From positions 1 to 17,370 of the forward strand of contig CABQER010000016.1 in NCBI GenBank assembly GCA_902463235.1: a stretch of DNA of 17,370 nucleotides. Reading direction: 5' to 3'. This DNA is from an uncultured Faecalibacterium sp. Lineage in GTDB: Bacteria > Bacillota > Clostridia > Oscillospirales > Ruminococcaceae. The notes under the pieces were generated by a model that worked only from the letters and a program-made list of their open reading frames with translations, did not search any database and was not told where the DNA came from. The position numbers and the translations under genes are program-made. The stretch's first letter is position 1; each line of letters opens with the position of its first letter. Shown one piece after another: positions 6,377-12,998 of the stretch.

Positions 6377-6586
6377 TTACTGGATGCCGGTAACAGGGTA
6401 GTCCTGCGCCTCTACGGCCTTCTTCAGTACCTCATCGTCTACTTCAGCGTTCAGGGTGACGATGGCAGTACCGGCTTCGTGGCTGACAACAGCCTCGTCC
6501 ACCTGCGGCAGAGCCTCCAGCGCCTTCTTGACGCGGGCTTCACAGTGGGGGCACATCATGCCTTCTACGGTCAGGGTCTTTTTCAT
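6377..6586 (-). CDS. CopZ-like copper chaperone: internal in-frame start within copA
   Basis: Within copA, the ATG at 6586-6584 (codon 783) is preceded by GGAGGAG (6599-6593) with six bases between, a ribosome binding site as good as any in the window. Starting here gives a 69-residue protein, MKKTLTVEGMMCPHCEARVK onward, which is one complete HMA fold with metal site CPHC (Cys12, Cys15) and the length of a typical CopZ. It shares frame and stop with copA. So the region may yield both the ATPase C-terminal domain and a free cytoplasmic copper carrier. The RBS and frame are visible; that free CopZ is made is inference. An alternative is a relic of a recent copA-copZ gene fusion. Confidence 0.6.
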   Translation of the reverse strand: MKKTLTVEGMMCPHCEARVKKALEALPQVDEAVVSHEAGTAIVTLNAEVDDEVLKKAVEAQDYPVTGIQ

Positions 6587-8932
6587 AGCGGTCTCCTCCT
6601 TTTGAGTTGTATCTTCCTCCGCTGCGGGCTGCACAAGGGCAGCGGGCAGGGCAGGGACGTGTTTGGGCGGGTGGTCACGCTTTGCGCTGTGCAGGTCGAA
6701 CAGGTTCAGCCGCAAGGCGTTGCTCACCACGCAGAAGCTGGAAAGGCTCATGGCAGCTGCGCCGAACATGGGGTTCAGCGTCAGTCCCAAGGGAATGAAC
6801 ACACCGGCTGCCAGCGGAATGCCGATGATGTTATAGATAAATGCCCAGAACAGGTTTTCATGAATGTTACGCAGGGAAGCGCGGCTCAGCCGGATGGCGG
6901 CGGGCACATCCGAGAGCTTGGAGTTCATCAGCACTACGTCCGCAGCGTCAATGGCCACATCCGTGCCTGCGCCGATGGCAATGCCGGTGTCAGCTCGGGT
7001 CAGGGCAGGGGCGTCGTTGATGCCGTCGCCCACCATGGCTACCTTGCCGTACTTTTGCAGCTGCCGGATAACGGCCTCCTTGCCCTCCGGCAGCACTCCC
7101 GCGATCACCTCGTCCACACCGGCCTGCCGGCCGATGGCTTCAGCGGTGCGCTGATTGTCGCCGGTCAGCATCACTACCCGGATGCCCATGTTCCGCAGTT
7201 CCCGGATGGCCTGCGGGCTGTCCTCCTTGATGGTATCTGCCACCGCGATAACGCCCAGCAGACGGCCTGCACCGCCAAAGAAGAGGGGCGTCTTACCCTG
7301 CGCAGCCAGTGCAGCAGCCTGCGTTTGCAGCGCAGCAGAGATAGCGACCTTTGTGCTAATAAAAGCAGCGTTGCCGCCAAAGATCTCCTTACCCTCCAGC
7401 TTGGCGGTAAGGCCGTTGCCCGGCAGGGCGGTAAAATCGGTGACAGAGGGCAGCGCCAGCTGCTTTTCCTCTGCATAGGCCAGCACTGCCCGCGCCAGCG
7501 GGTGCTCGCTGCGGCCCTCCAGCGCGGCTGCCAGTGTGAGCAGTTCGGTCTCGGTCACGCCCGCAGCGGGCAGAAGGTCGGTGACAGTGGGCTCGCCGCA
7601 GGTGATGGTGCCGGTCTTGTCCAGCGCCACGATGCGGGTACGCCCGGCCTCCTCCAACGCCGCAGCGGTCTTGAACAGGATGCCGTTTTTCGCGCCCAAG
7701 CCGTTGCCTACCATAATAGCCACCGGCGTTGCCAGACCCAGCGCACAGGGGCAGCTGATGACCAGCACCGAGATGCCCCGCGCCAGCGCGTAGCCTACGT
7801 CCCGTCCCAGCAGCAGCCAGACAAGGGTGGTAACTACCGCAATGCTGATGACCGCAGGCACAAAAAAGCCGGATACAGTATCTGCGATCTTAGCAATGGG
7901 CGCTTTGGTGGCGGCGGCATCGCTGACCATGCGGATGATCTGTGCCAGCGTGGTGTCCTCGCCCACACGGGTAGCGCGGCACTGCAAATAGCCGGACTGG
8001 TTGGTGGTGGCAGCGCTTACCTTATCGCCCACGGCCTTGTCCACCGGGATGCTCTCGCCGGTCAGGGCACTCTCGTTCACAGCACTGCTGCCTTCCAGCA
8101 CAATGCCGTCCACCGGGATGTTCTCGCCCGGGCGCACTACAAAGATATCCTCCTTCTGCACCTGCTCAATGGGCACAGTCACCTCTGCGCCGTCCCGCAG
8201 CAGGGTGGCAGTCTTGGGGGCAAGCTTCATCAGGCTTTTGAGCGCATCGGTGGTCTTGCCCTTGGAGCGCGCTTCCAGCATCTTGCCCACCGTGATGAGG
8301 GTCAAAATCATGGCGGCAGACTCAAAATAGAACTCCATCATGTAGTGCATGACCAGTTCCTCGTTGCCGTGCAGCTGCGCATCGGTCATGGCAAACAGGG
8401 CGTAGGTGCTCCATACAAAGCTTGCCATCGAGCCCATGGCCACCAGCGTATCCATGTTCGGGGAGCGGTGCACCAGCCCCTTGAAGCCGTTGATGAAAAA
8501 CTTCTGGTTGATCACCATCACGATACCCGCCAGCAGCAGCTGTACCAGTCCCATGGCGATGTGGTTGCCGTCAAACCAGCGGGGCAGCGGCCAGCCCCAC
8601 ATCATGTGTCCCATGGAAAAATACATCAATACCAGCAAAAAGCCCAGCGAGGCGATGAGCCGCCGTTTCAGCTTGGGCGTTTCGTGGTCAGCCAGCGCGT
8701 CCAGCTCTGCGCTGGTACTGGCGGCTGCGGCGGCCTTTTTGGGGCTTGCACCGTAACCGGCCTGCTCTACGGCACGGATAATGGCGGAATCTTCTGCTGT
8801 GCCCTCCACGCCCATGGAGTTTGTCAGCAGGCTTACCGAACAGCCGGTGACGCCCGGCACGCTCTTTACGGCCTTTTCCACCCGGGCAGAGCAGGCCGCG
8901 CAGCTCATGCCGGTAACATTGAATTGTTCCAT
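6377..8932 (-). CDS. copA: Copper-exporting P1B-type ATPase with N- and C-terminal metal-binding domains
   Basis: An 851-residue Cu(I) efflux ATPase of the cytoplasmic membrane. An N-terminal HMA domain carries GMSCAAC (Cys11, Cys14). The catalytic core shows TGES (291-294), the membrane copper site CPC (394-396), the phosphorylated Asp438 in DKTGT, SEHP (475-478), TGDN (590-593), GDGIND (635-640), and late-helix residues YN (700-701) and MxxSS (728-732) typical of the Cu(I) subgroup. After the last helix a Pro/Ala/Glu-rich linker (about 746-782) leads to a second HMA domain with GMMCPHC (Cys794, Cys797). A C-terminal HMA is unusual for CopA, and it begins exactly at an internal Met with its own RBS. 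AAGGAG precedes the ATG. It lies 38 bases after csoR in one operon. Confidence 0.96.
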   Translation of the reverse strand: MEQFNVTGMSCAACSARVEKAVKSVPGVTGCSVSLLTNSMGVEGTAEDSAIIRAVEQAGYGASPKKAAAAASTSAELDALADHETPKLKRRLIASLGFLLVLMYFSMGHMMWGWPLPRWFDGNHIAMGLVQLLLAGIVMVINQKFFINGFKGLVHRSPNMDTLVAMGSMASFVWSTYALFAMTDAQLHGNEELVMHYMMEFYFESAAMILTLITVGKMLEARSKGKTTDALKSLMKLAPKTATLLRDGAEVTVPIEQVQKEDIFVVRPGENIPVDGIVLEGSSAVNESALTGESIPVDKAVGDKVSAATTNQSGYLQCRATRVGEDTTLAQIIRMVSDAAATKAPIAKIADTVSGFFVPAVISIAVVTTLVWLLLGRDVGYALARGISVLVISCPCALGLATPVAIMVGNGLGAKNGILFKTAAALEEAGRTRIVALDKTGTITCGEPTVTDLLPAAGVTETELLTLAAALEGRSEHPLARAVLAYAEEKQLALPSVTDFTALPGNGLTAKLEGKEIFGGNAAFISTKVAISAALQTQAAALAAQGKTPLFFGGAGRLLGVIAVADTIKEDSPQAIRELRNMGIRVVMLTGDNQRTAEAIGRQAGVDEVIAGVLPEGKEAVIRQLQKYGKVAMVGDGINDAPALTRADTGIAIGAGTDVAIDAADVVLMNSKLSDVPAAIRLSRASLRNIHENLFWAFIYNIIGIPLAAGVFIPLGLTLNPMFGAAAMSLSSFCVVSNALRLNLFDLHSAKRDHPPKHVPALPAALVQPAAEEDTTQKEETAMKKTLTVEGMMCPHCEARVKKALEALPQVDEAVVSHEAGTAIVTLNAEVDDEVLKKAVEAQDYPVTGIQ

Positions 8933-8970
8933 TGCTTTTTCTCCTTGTGGTCAGTCTGCCCGGCGGGCGG

Positions 8971-9321
8971 TCATTTCATCAGCTTGGGCAGCAGCCGGAG
9001 CAGTTCTTCCAGCTTTTCGTCGCTGCCGGCACGCAGGTCATCCGCCACGCAGCTGCCGATGTGCTGCGCCAGCAATTCCCGGGAAAAACTGTTCAGCGCC
9101 GCATTGGCTGCGGCCACCTGTACCAAAATGTCCACACAGTAAGCATCCTTTTCCAGCATCCCACGGATGCCGCGCACCTGCCCTTCAATGCGGTTCAGTC
9201 GGTTAAGCAGGGCTTTGTATTCCTCCGGGCTGCGCTCTTTGTGGCGGCAGCAGCAGGGGACAGCAGTGTCCGCTTCCGGCGCATCATCGCAGCAGCAACA
9301 GTGCTTTTTGGTCTCTTCCAT
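8971..9321 (-). CDS. csoR: Copper-sensing repressor CsoR with Cys-rich N-terminus
   Basis: A 116-residue DUF156-family all-helical repressor that leaves DNA when it binds Cu(I). The CsoR copper ligands are present: Cys62 (AYCVDIL), His87 and Cys91 (QHIGSC). LNRLNRIEGQVRGIRGML (39-56) is the family helix 1. The start at 9321 has GGAG upstream and lies after the predicted promoter and operator; an upstream in-frame ATG at 9384 lies before the predicted transcription start and one at 9351 falls inside the operator without a good RBS. Unusually, residues 7-27 contain HCCCC and CCCRH, seven extra cysteines not needed for the core fold. csoR is followed by copA in the same orientation, giving an autoregulated copper-efflux operon. 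Confidence 0.93.
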   Translation of the reverse strand: MEETKKHCCCCDDAPEADTAVPCCCRHKERSPEEYKALLNRLNRIEGQVRGIRGMLEKDAYCVDILVQVAAANAALNSFSRELLAQHIGSCVADDLRAGSDEKLEELLRLLPKLMK

Positions 9322-9343
9322 CTCGGAATCGCTCCTTTCATAA

Positions 9344-9358
9344 ACCCCCATGGGGTAT
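9344..9358. promoter_or_regulatory. CsoR operator
   Basis: A GC-rich palindrome with perfect core CCCCATGGGG (9346-9355) and flanking T/A, reading ATACCCCATGGGGGT on the minus strand, fits the TACCC...GGGTA form of CsoR operators. It lies about 10-25 bases after the predicted transcription start, so bound repressor would block initiation or early elongation. Confidence 0.75.
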
Positions 9359-9374
9359 ATTTTCTTGCAACAGC

Positions 9375-9403
9375 AGTATAGCACACAATATCCGATAATT
9401 CAA
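9375..9403 (-). promoter_or_regulatory. csoR-copA operon promoter
   Basis: On the minus strand, -35 TTGAAT (9403-9398) and -10 TATACT (9380-9375) are separated by 17 bases. The predicted start is near 9368. Confidence 0.78.
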
Positions 9404-9435
9404 GTAGGAAATGAAATTTAAATAATGCAGCAGAC

Positions 9436-9472
9436 AAAAATGGTTCAGAAACGCCACAGGTGTTTCTGAACC
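9436..9472 (-). terminator. Terminator following structured element copy 2
   Basis: On the minus strand a perfect 11-base stem, GGTTCAGAAAC (9472-9462) with GTTTCTGAACC (9452-9442), is followed after one A by TTTTT (9440-9436). It mirrors the arrangement at 6214-6254 and also insulates the csoR promoter from upstream transcription. Confidence 0.88.
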
Positions 9473-9492
9473 ATAAATTAAAAGATAAAATT

Positions 9493-9545
9493 CCGCTGAA
9501 CATGGCCAAAGCGCACACGGAGGCCATTCGAAACCGCTGCACATA
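9493..9545 (-). ncRNA. Structured repeat element, copy 2 (candidate small RNA or palindromic repeat)
   Basis: This matches the element at 6273-6325. The core stem is ATGGCC (9502-9507) with GGCCAT (9522-9527) around a 14-base loop that shares CAAAGCG and the C-rich end with copy 1. Flanks CTGAA and CATTCGAAACCG are conserved. On the minus strand it is sandwiched between the terminator of the esterase-like gene (9552-9579) and its own terminator (9436-9472), just like copy 1 after copA. No dedicated promoter was recognised. Confidence 0.6.
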
Positions 9546-9547
9546 AG

Positions 9548-9579
9548 AAAACGAGGGAAGCCCCGCAGGCTTTCCCTCG
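9548..9579 (-). terminator. Terminator of the esterase-like gene
   Basis: On the minus strand CGAGGGAAAGCC (9579-9568) pairs with GGCTTCCCTCG (9562-9552) with one bulge, followed by TTTT, 11 bases after the gene's stop. Confidence 0.8.
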
Positions 9580-9589
9580 TTGTAAGCTC

Positions 9590-10348
9590 TTACTTTACTT
9601 CCAGAATGCGCGGTGCAAACAGGCTCCACATCTTGCCCCACCAGTACCAGTCGTGGGAGACGTCACCGCCCCAGATCTCCAGATGTGCGGGCATGCCCTG
9701 ATCCTTCAGCAGATCAGCCAATGCCTGTGTGTCATCCAGTGCATCGCCCTCGTAGGCACCCTGACCGGCGCAGAGGATCAGATTGTTCTCTTCTGCCTTG
9801 GTCAGTGCCAGCTTGTTGGCAATGCCGTTCTCTTGCAGGTAAGCAAGGGGAGAGCAGCGCAGCACCATGTCGTCGCTGTCGGTGCCCCAGAAGCGGGTCA
9901 GGTCGTAGATGCCGCCCATGCCCACAGCACCGGCAAACAGGGTGGGGCGGCGCAGACGGCAGTGGACGGCGTGGTAAGCGCCCAAGTCTACACCGGCAGT
10001 CCAGATCCGGGTGCCCTTTTTGGCGTTGTTCAGGGCCAGAATACGGGGAGCCAGCTCAGCGCTCAGGTAGACGAAATACTTCTCCTGCAGCTCGGCGCGG
10101 CGGCGCTGGGGCAGATCACCGTTCAAAAGGCCCTCGCCGTCCACGGCATCTGCGCAGAACAGCTGCACCTTGCCCTCGTTCAGCAGCTGGGCAATGGCGT
10201 CGGGCATTCCGTTGTTCTCCCAGTCGTAAAAACGGCCGCCGCGGGCGGGCAGTGCCAGCACCGGCACACCGGCATGGCCGTACACCTTAAACTCCATCTC
10301 ACGGCCAAGAACCGTGCTCCACTCTTTGTAATAGGTACCCTGGATCAT
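9590..10348 (-). CDS. Alpha/beta-hydrolase esterase-like protein with Asp at the nucleophile position
   Basis: A 252-residue protein resembling the putative-esterase (EstD-like) alpha/beta-hydrolase family. The N-terminal YYKEWSTVLGREMEFKVYGH strand region and the C-terminal GGDVSHDWYWWGKMW motif with the expected catalytic His232 are typical. The nucleophile elbow, normally G-x-S-x-G, reads AGVDLGAYHAVH, so Asp121 replaces Ser; the codon is GAC, two changes from common Ser codons. No signal peptide or membrane helix is seen, so it is cytoplasmic. AAGGAG lies upstream of the ATG. It sits 79 bases after the DUF4250 gene without an obvious terminator between, so the two may be cotranscribed. 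Substrate is unknown; a non-hydrolytic or altered-mechanism role is possible. Confidence 0.8.
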   Translation of the reverse strand: MIQGTYYKEWSTVLGREMEFKVYGHAGVPVLALPARGGRFYDWENNGMPDAIAQLLNEGKVQLFCADAVDGEGLLNGDLPQRRRAELQEKYFVYLSAELAPRILALNNAKKGTRIWTAGVDLGAYHAVHCRLRRPTLFAGAVGMGGIYDLTRFWGTDSDDMVLRCSPLAYLQENGIANKLALTKAEENNLILCAGQGAYEGDALDDTQALADLLKDQGMPAHLEIWGGDVSHDWYWWGKMWSLFAPRILEVK

Positions 10349-10427
10349 AAATCAAGCACTCCTTATTTTATCATTCACCGGCCCGGGCACAGTCGCTGCG
10401 CACCGATGCCGGATTTGGAAGCTATAA

Positions 10428-10604
10428 TCAGACAAACTGGTTGCGCTGCGGGTCATAATCGTAGCCCACAGCGTGCAGCTTTGCGCACAGACCGGCCTTA
10501 TCGGCCTCCAGATCCTCGCACAGCGCATCGAGATCCTTATACTGATCCCGCAGTTTCAGGTTCACCACGCTCAGCAGCATGATGGGATCAACAGGCAAAG
10601 ACAT
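10428..10604 (-). CDS. DUF4250 family small protein
   Basis: A 58-residue protein matching the DUF4250 family of Firmicutes: MSLPVDPIMLLSVVNLKLRD at the start, then the LDALCEDLEADK segment, and ending GYDYDPQRNQFV. The function of this family is not known to me. The start at 10604 is supported by AAGGAGAGG just upstream; an upstream in-frame extension would run through the rpmB terminator hairpin and is rejected. The RBS begins directly after the T run of that terminator, so the gene depends either on leaky termination from rpmB or on a promoter I cannot see. Confidence 0.85.
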   Translation of the reverse strand: MSLPVDPIMLLSVVNLKLRDQYKDLDALCEDLEADKAGLCAKLHAVGYDYDPQRNQFV

Positions 10605-10628
10605 TTTATTCCTCTCCTTGCGGCAAAT

Positions 10629-10660
10629 AAAAAAGCCGGCCACTCGACAAAGTGACCGGC
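10629..10660 (-). terminator. rpmB terminator
   Basis: On the minus strand GCCGGTCACT (10660-10651) pairs with AGTGGCCGGC (10644-10635), one G-T pair, followed by TTTTTT (10634-10629). Confidence 0.92.
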
Positions 10661-10673
10661 CACATACACCAAA

Positions 10674-10862
10674 TTAGACAGCGCGGGTAACTTTGCCAGC
10701 GCGCAGGCAACGGGAGCATGCGTAGACATACTTGGGAGAGCCCTCCACGACCGCCTTGACACGACGGACATTCGGCTTCCAGGTACGGTTGGAACGGCGA
10801 TGAGAGTGGGAGACCTTGATACCGAAGGTAACACCCTTGCCGCAGCATTCACACTTAGCCAT
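10674..10862 (-). CDS. rpmB: 50S ribosomal protein L28 (zinc-ribbon form)
   Basis: A 62-residue L28, starting MAKCECCGKGVTFGIKVSHS with the family signature SHRRSNRTWKPN and VYACSRCLRAGKV near the end. Two CxxC pairs (Cys4/Cys7 and Cys49/Cys52) mark the zinc-binding C+ form, as opposed to the cysteine-free paralogue some bacteria induce under zinc limitation. The ATG at 10862 is preceded by AGGAGG; a longer in-frame reading would start 48 codons upstream, inside the promoter, and is rejected. Single-gene unit, divergent from the M50 peptidase gene. Confidence 0.97.
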   Translation of the reverse strand: MAKCECCGKGVTFGIKVSHSHRRSNRTWKPNVRRVKAVVEGSPKYVYACSRCLRAGKVTRAV

Positions 10863-10914
10863 GGTACTTGCACCTCCTACAGTGAAGTATGGAATCAAAA
10901 TAATCAGCTTGACT

Positions 10915-10943
10915 ATTTTACCAGAGATACAAAGAAAAAGCAA
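10915..10943 (-). promoter_or_regulatory. rpmB promoter
   Basis: On the minus strand, -35 TTGCTT (10943-10938), 17 bases, -10 TAAAAT (10920-10915); leader about 45 bases. Confidence 0.65.
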
Positions 10944-10993
10944 GCCTTTTTTTAAATTTTCTGTAGCTTTTTGCATTCCCGGCGCTGTGGGGC

Positions 10994-11022
10994 TTGTGCA
11001 GGGCACAAAAAAATAGTATTAT
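10994..11022 (+). promoter_or_regulatory. Promoter of the M50 peptidase-scpAB unit
   Basis: -35 TTGTGC (10994-10999), 17 bases, -10 TATTAT (11017-11022). It is divergent from the rpmB promoter about 50 bases away. ACAGGAG at 11043-11049 follows as RBS for the ATG at 11056. Confidence 0.65.
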
Positions 11023-11055
11023 AAAGGAAGAAATTCGTTTTGACAGGAGATTTAC

Positions 11056-11730
11056 ATGACCGCACAGGCAACCTATTATATTATCCGCGCACTGGTGGCG
11101 CTGGTGGCCATCCCGTTCCACGAGGCCGGCCATGCACTGGCAGCATGGCTGCTGGGCGATGCCACCGCCAAACGCGAGGGGCGTCTTTCGCTGAATCCCT
11201 TTGTCCACTTTGACCTGCTGGGCACGCTGTGCATGGTGTTCGCGGGCGTGGGCTGGGCAAAGCCTGTGTCCACCAACCCCCGCAACTTCAAAAATCCCAA
11301 GTGGGGTATGGCGCTTACCGCGCTGGCAGGCCCTGTGGCAAACCTTGTTCTGGCCTACCTTGGCATGGTGGCGTGGAAGGTGATGTACTACTGGGCACCG
11401 GTCAATAATGCCACCATTTACATTGCCATGTTTTTGCGGTATCTGGTGCTGATGAACGTGAGCCTTGCGGTGTTCAACCTGATCCCCGTGCCGCCGCTGG
11501 ACGGCAGCCGCATTCTGCTGGTGGTGCTGCCGCAGCGCATCTACTTTGGCCTGATGCGGTACGAAAAATATATCATGATCGTCATGTTAGCAGCGGTTTG
11601 GGGCGGCTTTCTGGATGTGCCGCTGTACTACCTGAATAACGTGGTGTGGTCGCTTTTGGGCGCAGGCACCGGCTATATTGATAAGATCGCCTACGCCGTA
11701 TATGCCAGCAGCCTTGGGGCGGTGATCTGA
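11056..11730 (+). CDS. Site-2-protease family (M50) membrane metalloprotease
   Basis: A 224-residue integral membrane zinc protease of the YwhC/rhomboid-unrelated S2P branch that usually precedes scpA in Firmicutes. The zinc motif FHEAGH (His22, Glu23, His26) lies in the first helix, and the third ligand motif NLIPVPPLDG (141-150, Asp149) lies in a later one. About five or six hydrophobic segments are visible. No PDZ domain or large soluble domain is present, so this is the minimal type; its substrate is unknown. The stop codon at 11728-11730 abuts the scpA start directly, implying translational coupling. Confidence 0.92.
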   Translation: MTAQATYYIIRALVALVAIPFHEAGHALAAWLLGDATAKREGRLSLNPFVHFDLLGTLCMVFAGVGWAKPVSTNPRNFKNPKWGMALTALAGPVANLVLAYLGMVAWKVMYYWAPVNNATIYIAMFLRYLVLMNVSLAVFNLIPVPPLDGSRILLVVLPQRIYFGLMRYEKYIMIVMLAAVWGGFLDVPLYYLNNVVWSLLGAGTGYIDKIAYAVYASSLGAVI

Positions 11731-12453
11731 GTGGCAGAGGAATTGACCTTCCATCTGGAGGATTTTGACGGCCCGCTGGAATTATTGCTGGCGCTGGTGG
11801 CCAAACATAAGATGGACTTGCACAACATCCCCATTTTGCAGCTCATCGACCAGTACACCCGCACTGTGGAGCAGGCAGACCCCGACCCCGAGACCGCCAG
11901 CGCCTTTATTGAGATGGCAGCGCATCTGGTGGAGATGAAAAGCTTTCTGCTGCTGCCCCGCAGCGAAGAGGGCGAGCGCATGAAACAGGAGCTCGCCGGC
12001 CAGCTGATCGAGTACGACCAGTGCCGCCGCATGGCAGAGCTGCTGCGCGCAAAAGGGGAGGCTGCCCCGGTATTTGTGCGCCGTCCCATGGAGATGGAGT
12101 GGGACAACACCTACGCGCTGCACCACGCCCCGCAGATTTTGGCAGACTACTGGCAGGCGCTGGCGGGCCGCACCAAGACCCGCCGCGTGCCTACCCAGCA
12201 GCAGTTTGAACCGCTGGTCACCGCGCCTATGGTATCGGTCACCAGCCGGGTGGTGTACATCCTGCGCCGGATGCTGGGCGGCACTGTGGCAAAAATGAAA
12301 CAGCTGTTTTCCCGCAGCCAGAGCCGCAGCACCAACGTAGCTACCTTTCTGGCGCTGCTGGAACTGGTGCGCGGCGGACGCATCGCGCTGGACGACCGGG
12401 GAGCGCTGACCATGCGCCGCACCCGCCCGGAACGCAATAAGGAGAACCCATGA
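11731..12453 (+). CDS. scpA: Segregation and condensation protein A
   Basis: The kleisin subunit (240 residues) that bridges SMC heads in the SMC-ScpA-ScpB condensin, needed for chromosome compaction and segregation. The N-terminal kleisin signature FHLEDFDGPLELLLALVAKH (starting at residue 7) is followed by KMDLHNIPILQLIDQY, an EMAAHLVEMKSFLLLP helix, a charged middle region, and a C-terminal winged-helix part (TNVATFLALLELVRGGRIAL). The start is GTG at 11731, immediately after the TGA of the M50 gene; only a weak purine-rich RBS is present, fitting termination-reinitiation coupling. It overlaps scpB by four bases (ATGA). Confidence 0.96.
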   Translation: MAEELTFHLEDFDGPLELLLALVAKHKMDLHNIPILQLIDQYTRTVEQADPDPETASAFIEMAAHLVEMKSFLLLPRSEEGERMKQELAGQLIEYDQCRRMAELLRAKGEAAPVFVRRPMEMEWDNTYALHHAPQILADYWQALAGRTKTRRVPTQQQFEPLVTAPMVSVTSRVVYILRRMLGGTVAKMKQLFSRSQSRSTNVATFLALLELVRGGRIALDDRGALTMRRTRPERNKENP

Positions 12454-12995
12454 ACCAGAAACAAACCCTTGCCGCCGTAGAGGCCATGCTTTTTGCCTGC
12501 GGCGACCCCATAGGTGCCGATAAGCTGGCACAGGCGGTGCAGCTGCCCCAGTCCAGCGTGGATGCCGCACTGGAGACCCTGCACACCCGCTATCAGCGGG
12601 AGGACAGCGGCCTGTGTCTGCTGCATCTGAATACCCGGTGGCAGCTGGCCACCAAGACCCAGTGGGCAGACTGTGTGCGCCGCGTGCTGGACAGCCGCCG
12701 TGCCGTGCCGCTTGGCCCTGCGGCCATGGAGACCTTGACCGTTATCGCCTATAATCAGCCGGTGTCCCGCGCCTTTATCGAGCAGGTACGCGGCGTGGAT
12801 TCCTCCTCCAGCGTGTCCGGTCTGCTGGAAAAGGGGCTCATCGAGGAAGCCGGACGTCTGGATCTTCCGGGTCGTCCGGTCAGCTTCCGCACCACCGATA
12901 CCTTTTTGCGTGTGTTCGGTCTGTCCAGTCTGGCAGACCTGCCGCCGGTGCACAGCGACGCACTGGCAGATGATCCGACCGAAAGTGAGGGCTGA
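12450..12995 (+). CDS. scpB: Segregation and condensation protein B
   Basis: ScpB (181 residues), the winged-helix KITE dimer that binds ScpA in the SMC complex. Visible family motifs include AAVEAMLFACGDPIGADKLA near the start, GPAAMETLTVIAYNQPVSRA (second winged helix, about 90-109), IEQVRGVDSSSSVSGLLEKG, and DLPGRPVSFRTTDTFLRVFG. The ATG overlaps the scpA stop as ATGA and AAGGAG lies upstream. Next gene starts four bases after the stop. Confidence 0.96.
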   Translation: MNQKQTLAAVEAMLFACGDPIGADKLAQAVQLPQSSVDAALETLHTRYQREDSGLCLLHLNTRWQLATKTQWADCVRRVLDSRRAVPLGPAAMETLTVIAYNQPVSRAFIEQVRGVDSSSSVSGLLEKGLIEEAGRLDLPGRPVSFRTTDTFLRVFGLSSLADLPPVHSDALADDPTESEG

Positions 12996-12998
12996 CCC

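Noticed and set aside
6479..9142. An 887-codon open frame on the plus strand opposite copA and csoR
   Set aside because: It is antisense to genes with unmistakable motifs, has a composition dominated by His/Gln/Gly/Arg as expected of a mirrored frame, no RBS and no family resemblance.
9322..9384. A longer CsoR starting with a further three-cysteine cluster
   Set aside because: The ATG at 9384 lies between the -10 and -35 boxes of the predicted promoter, so it would not be transcribed from it.
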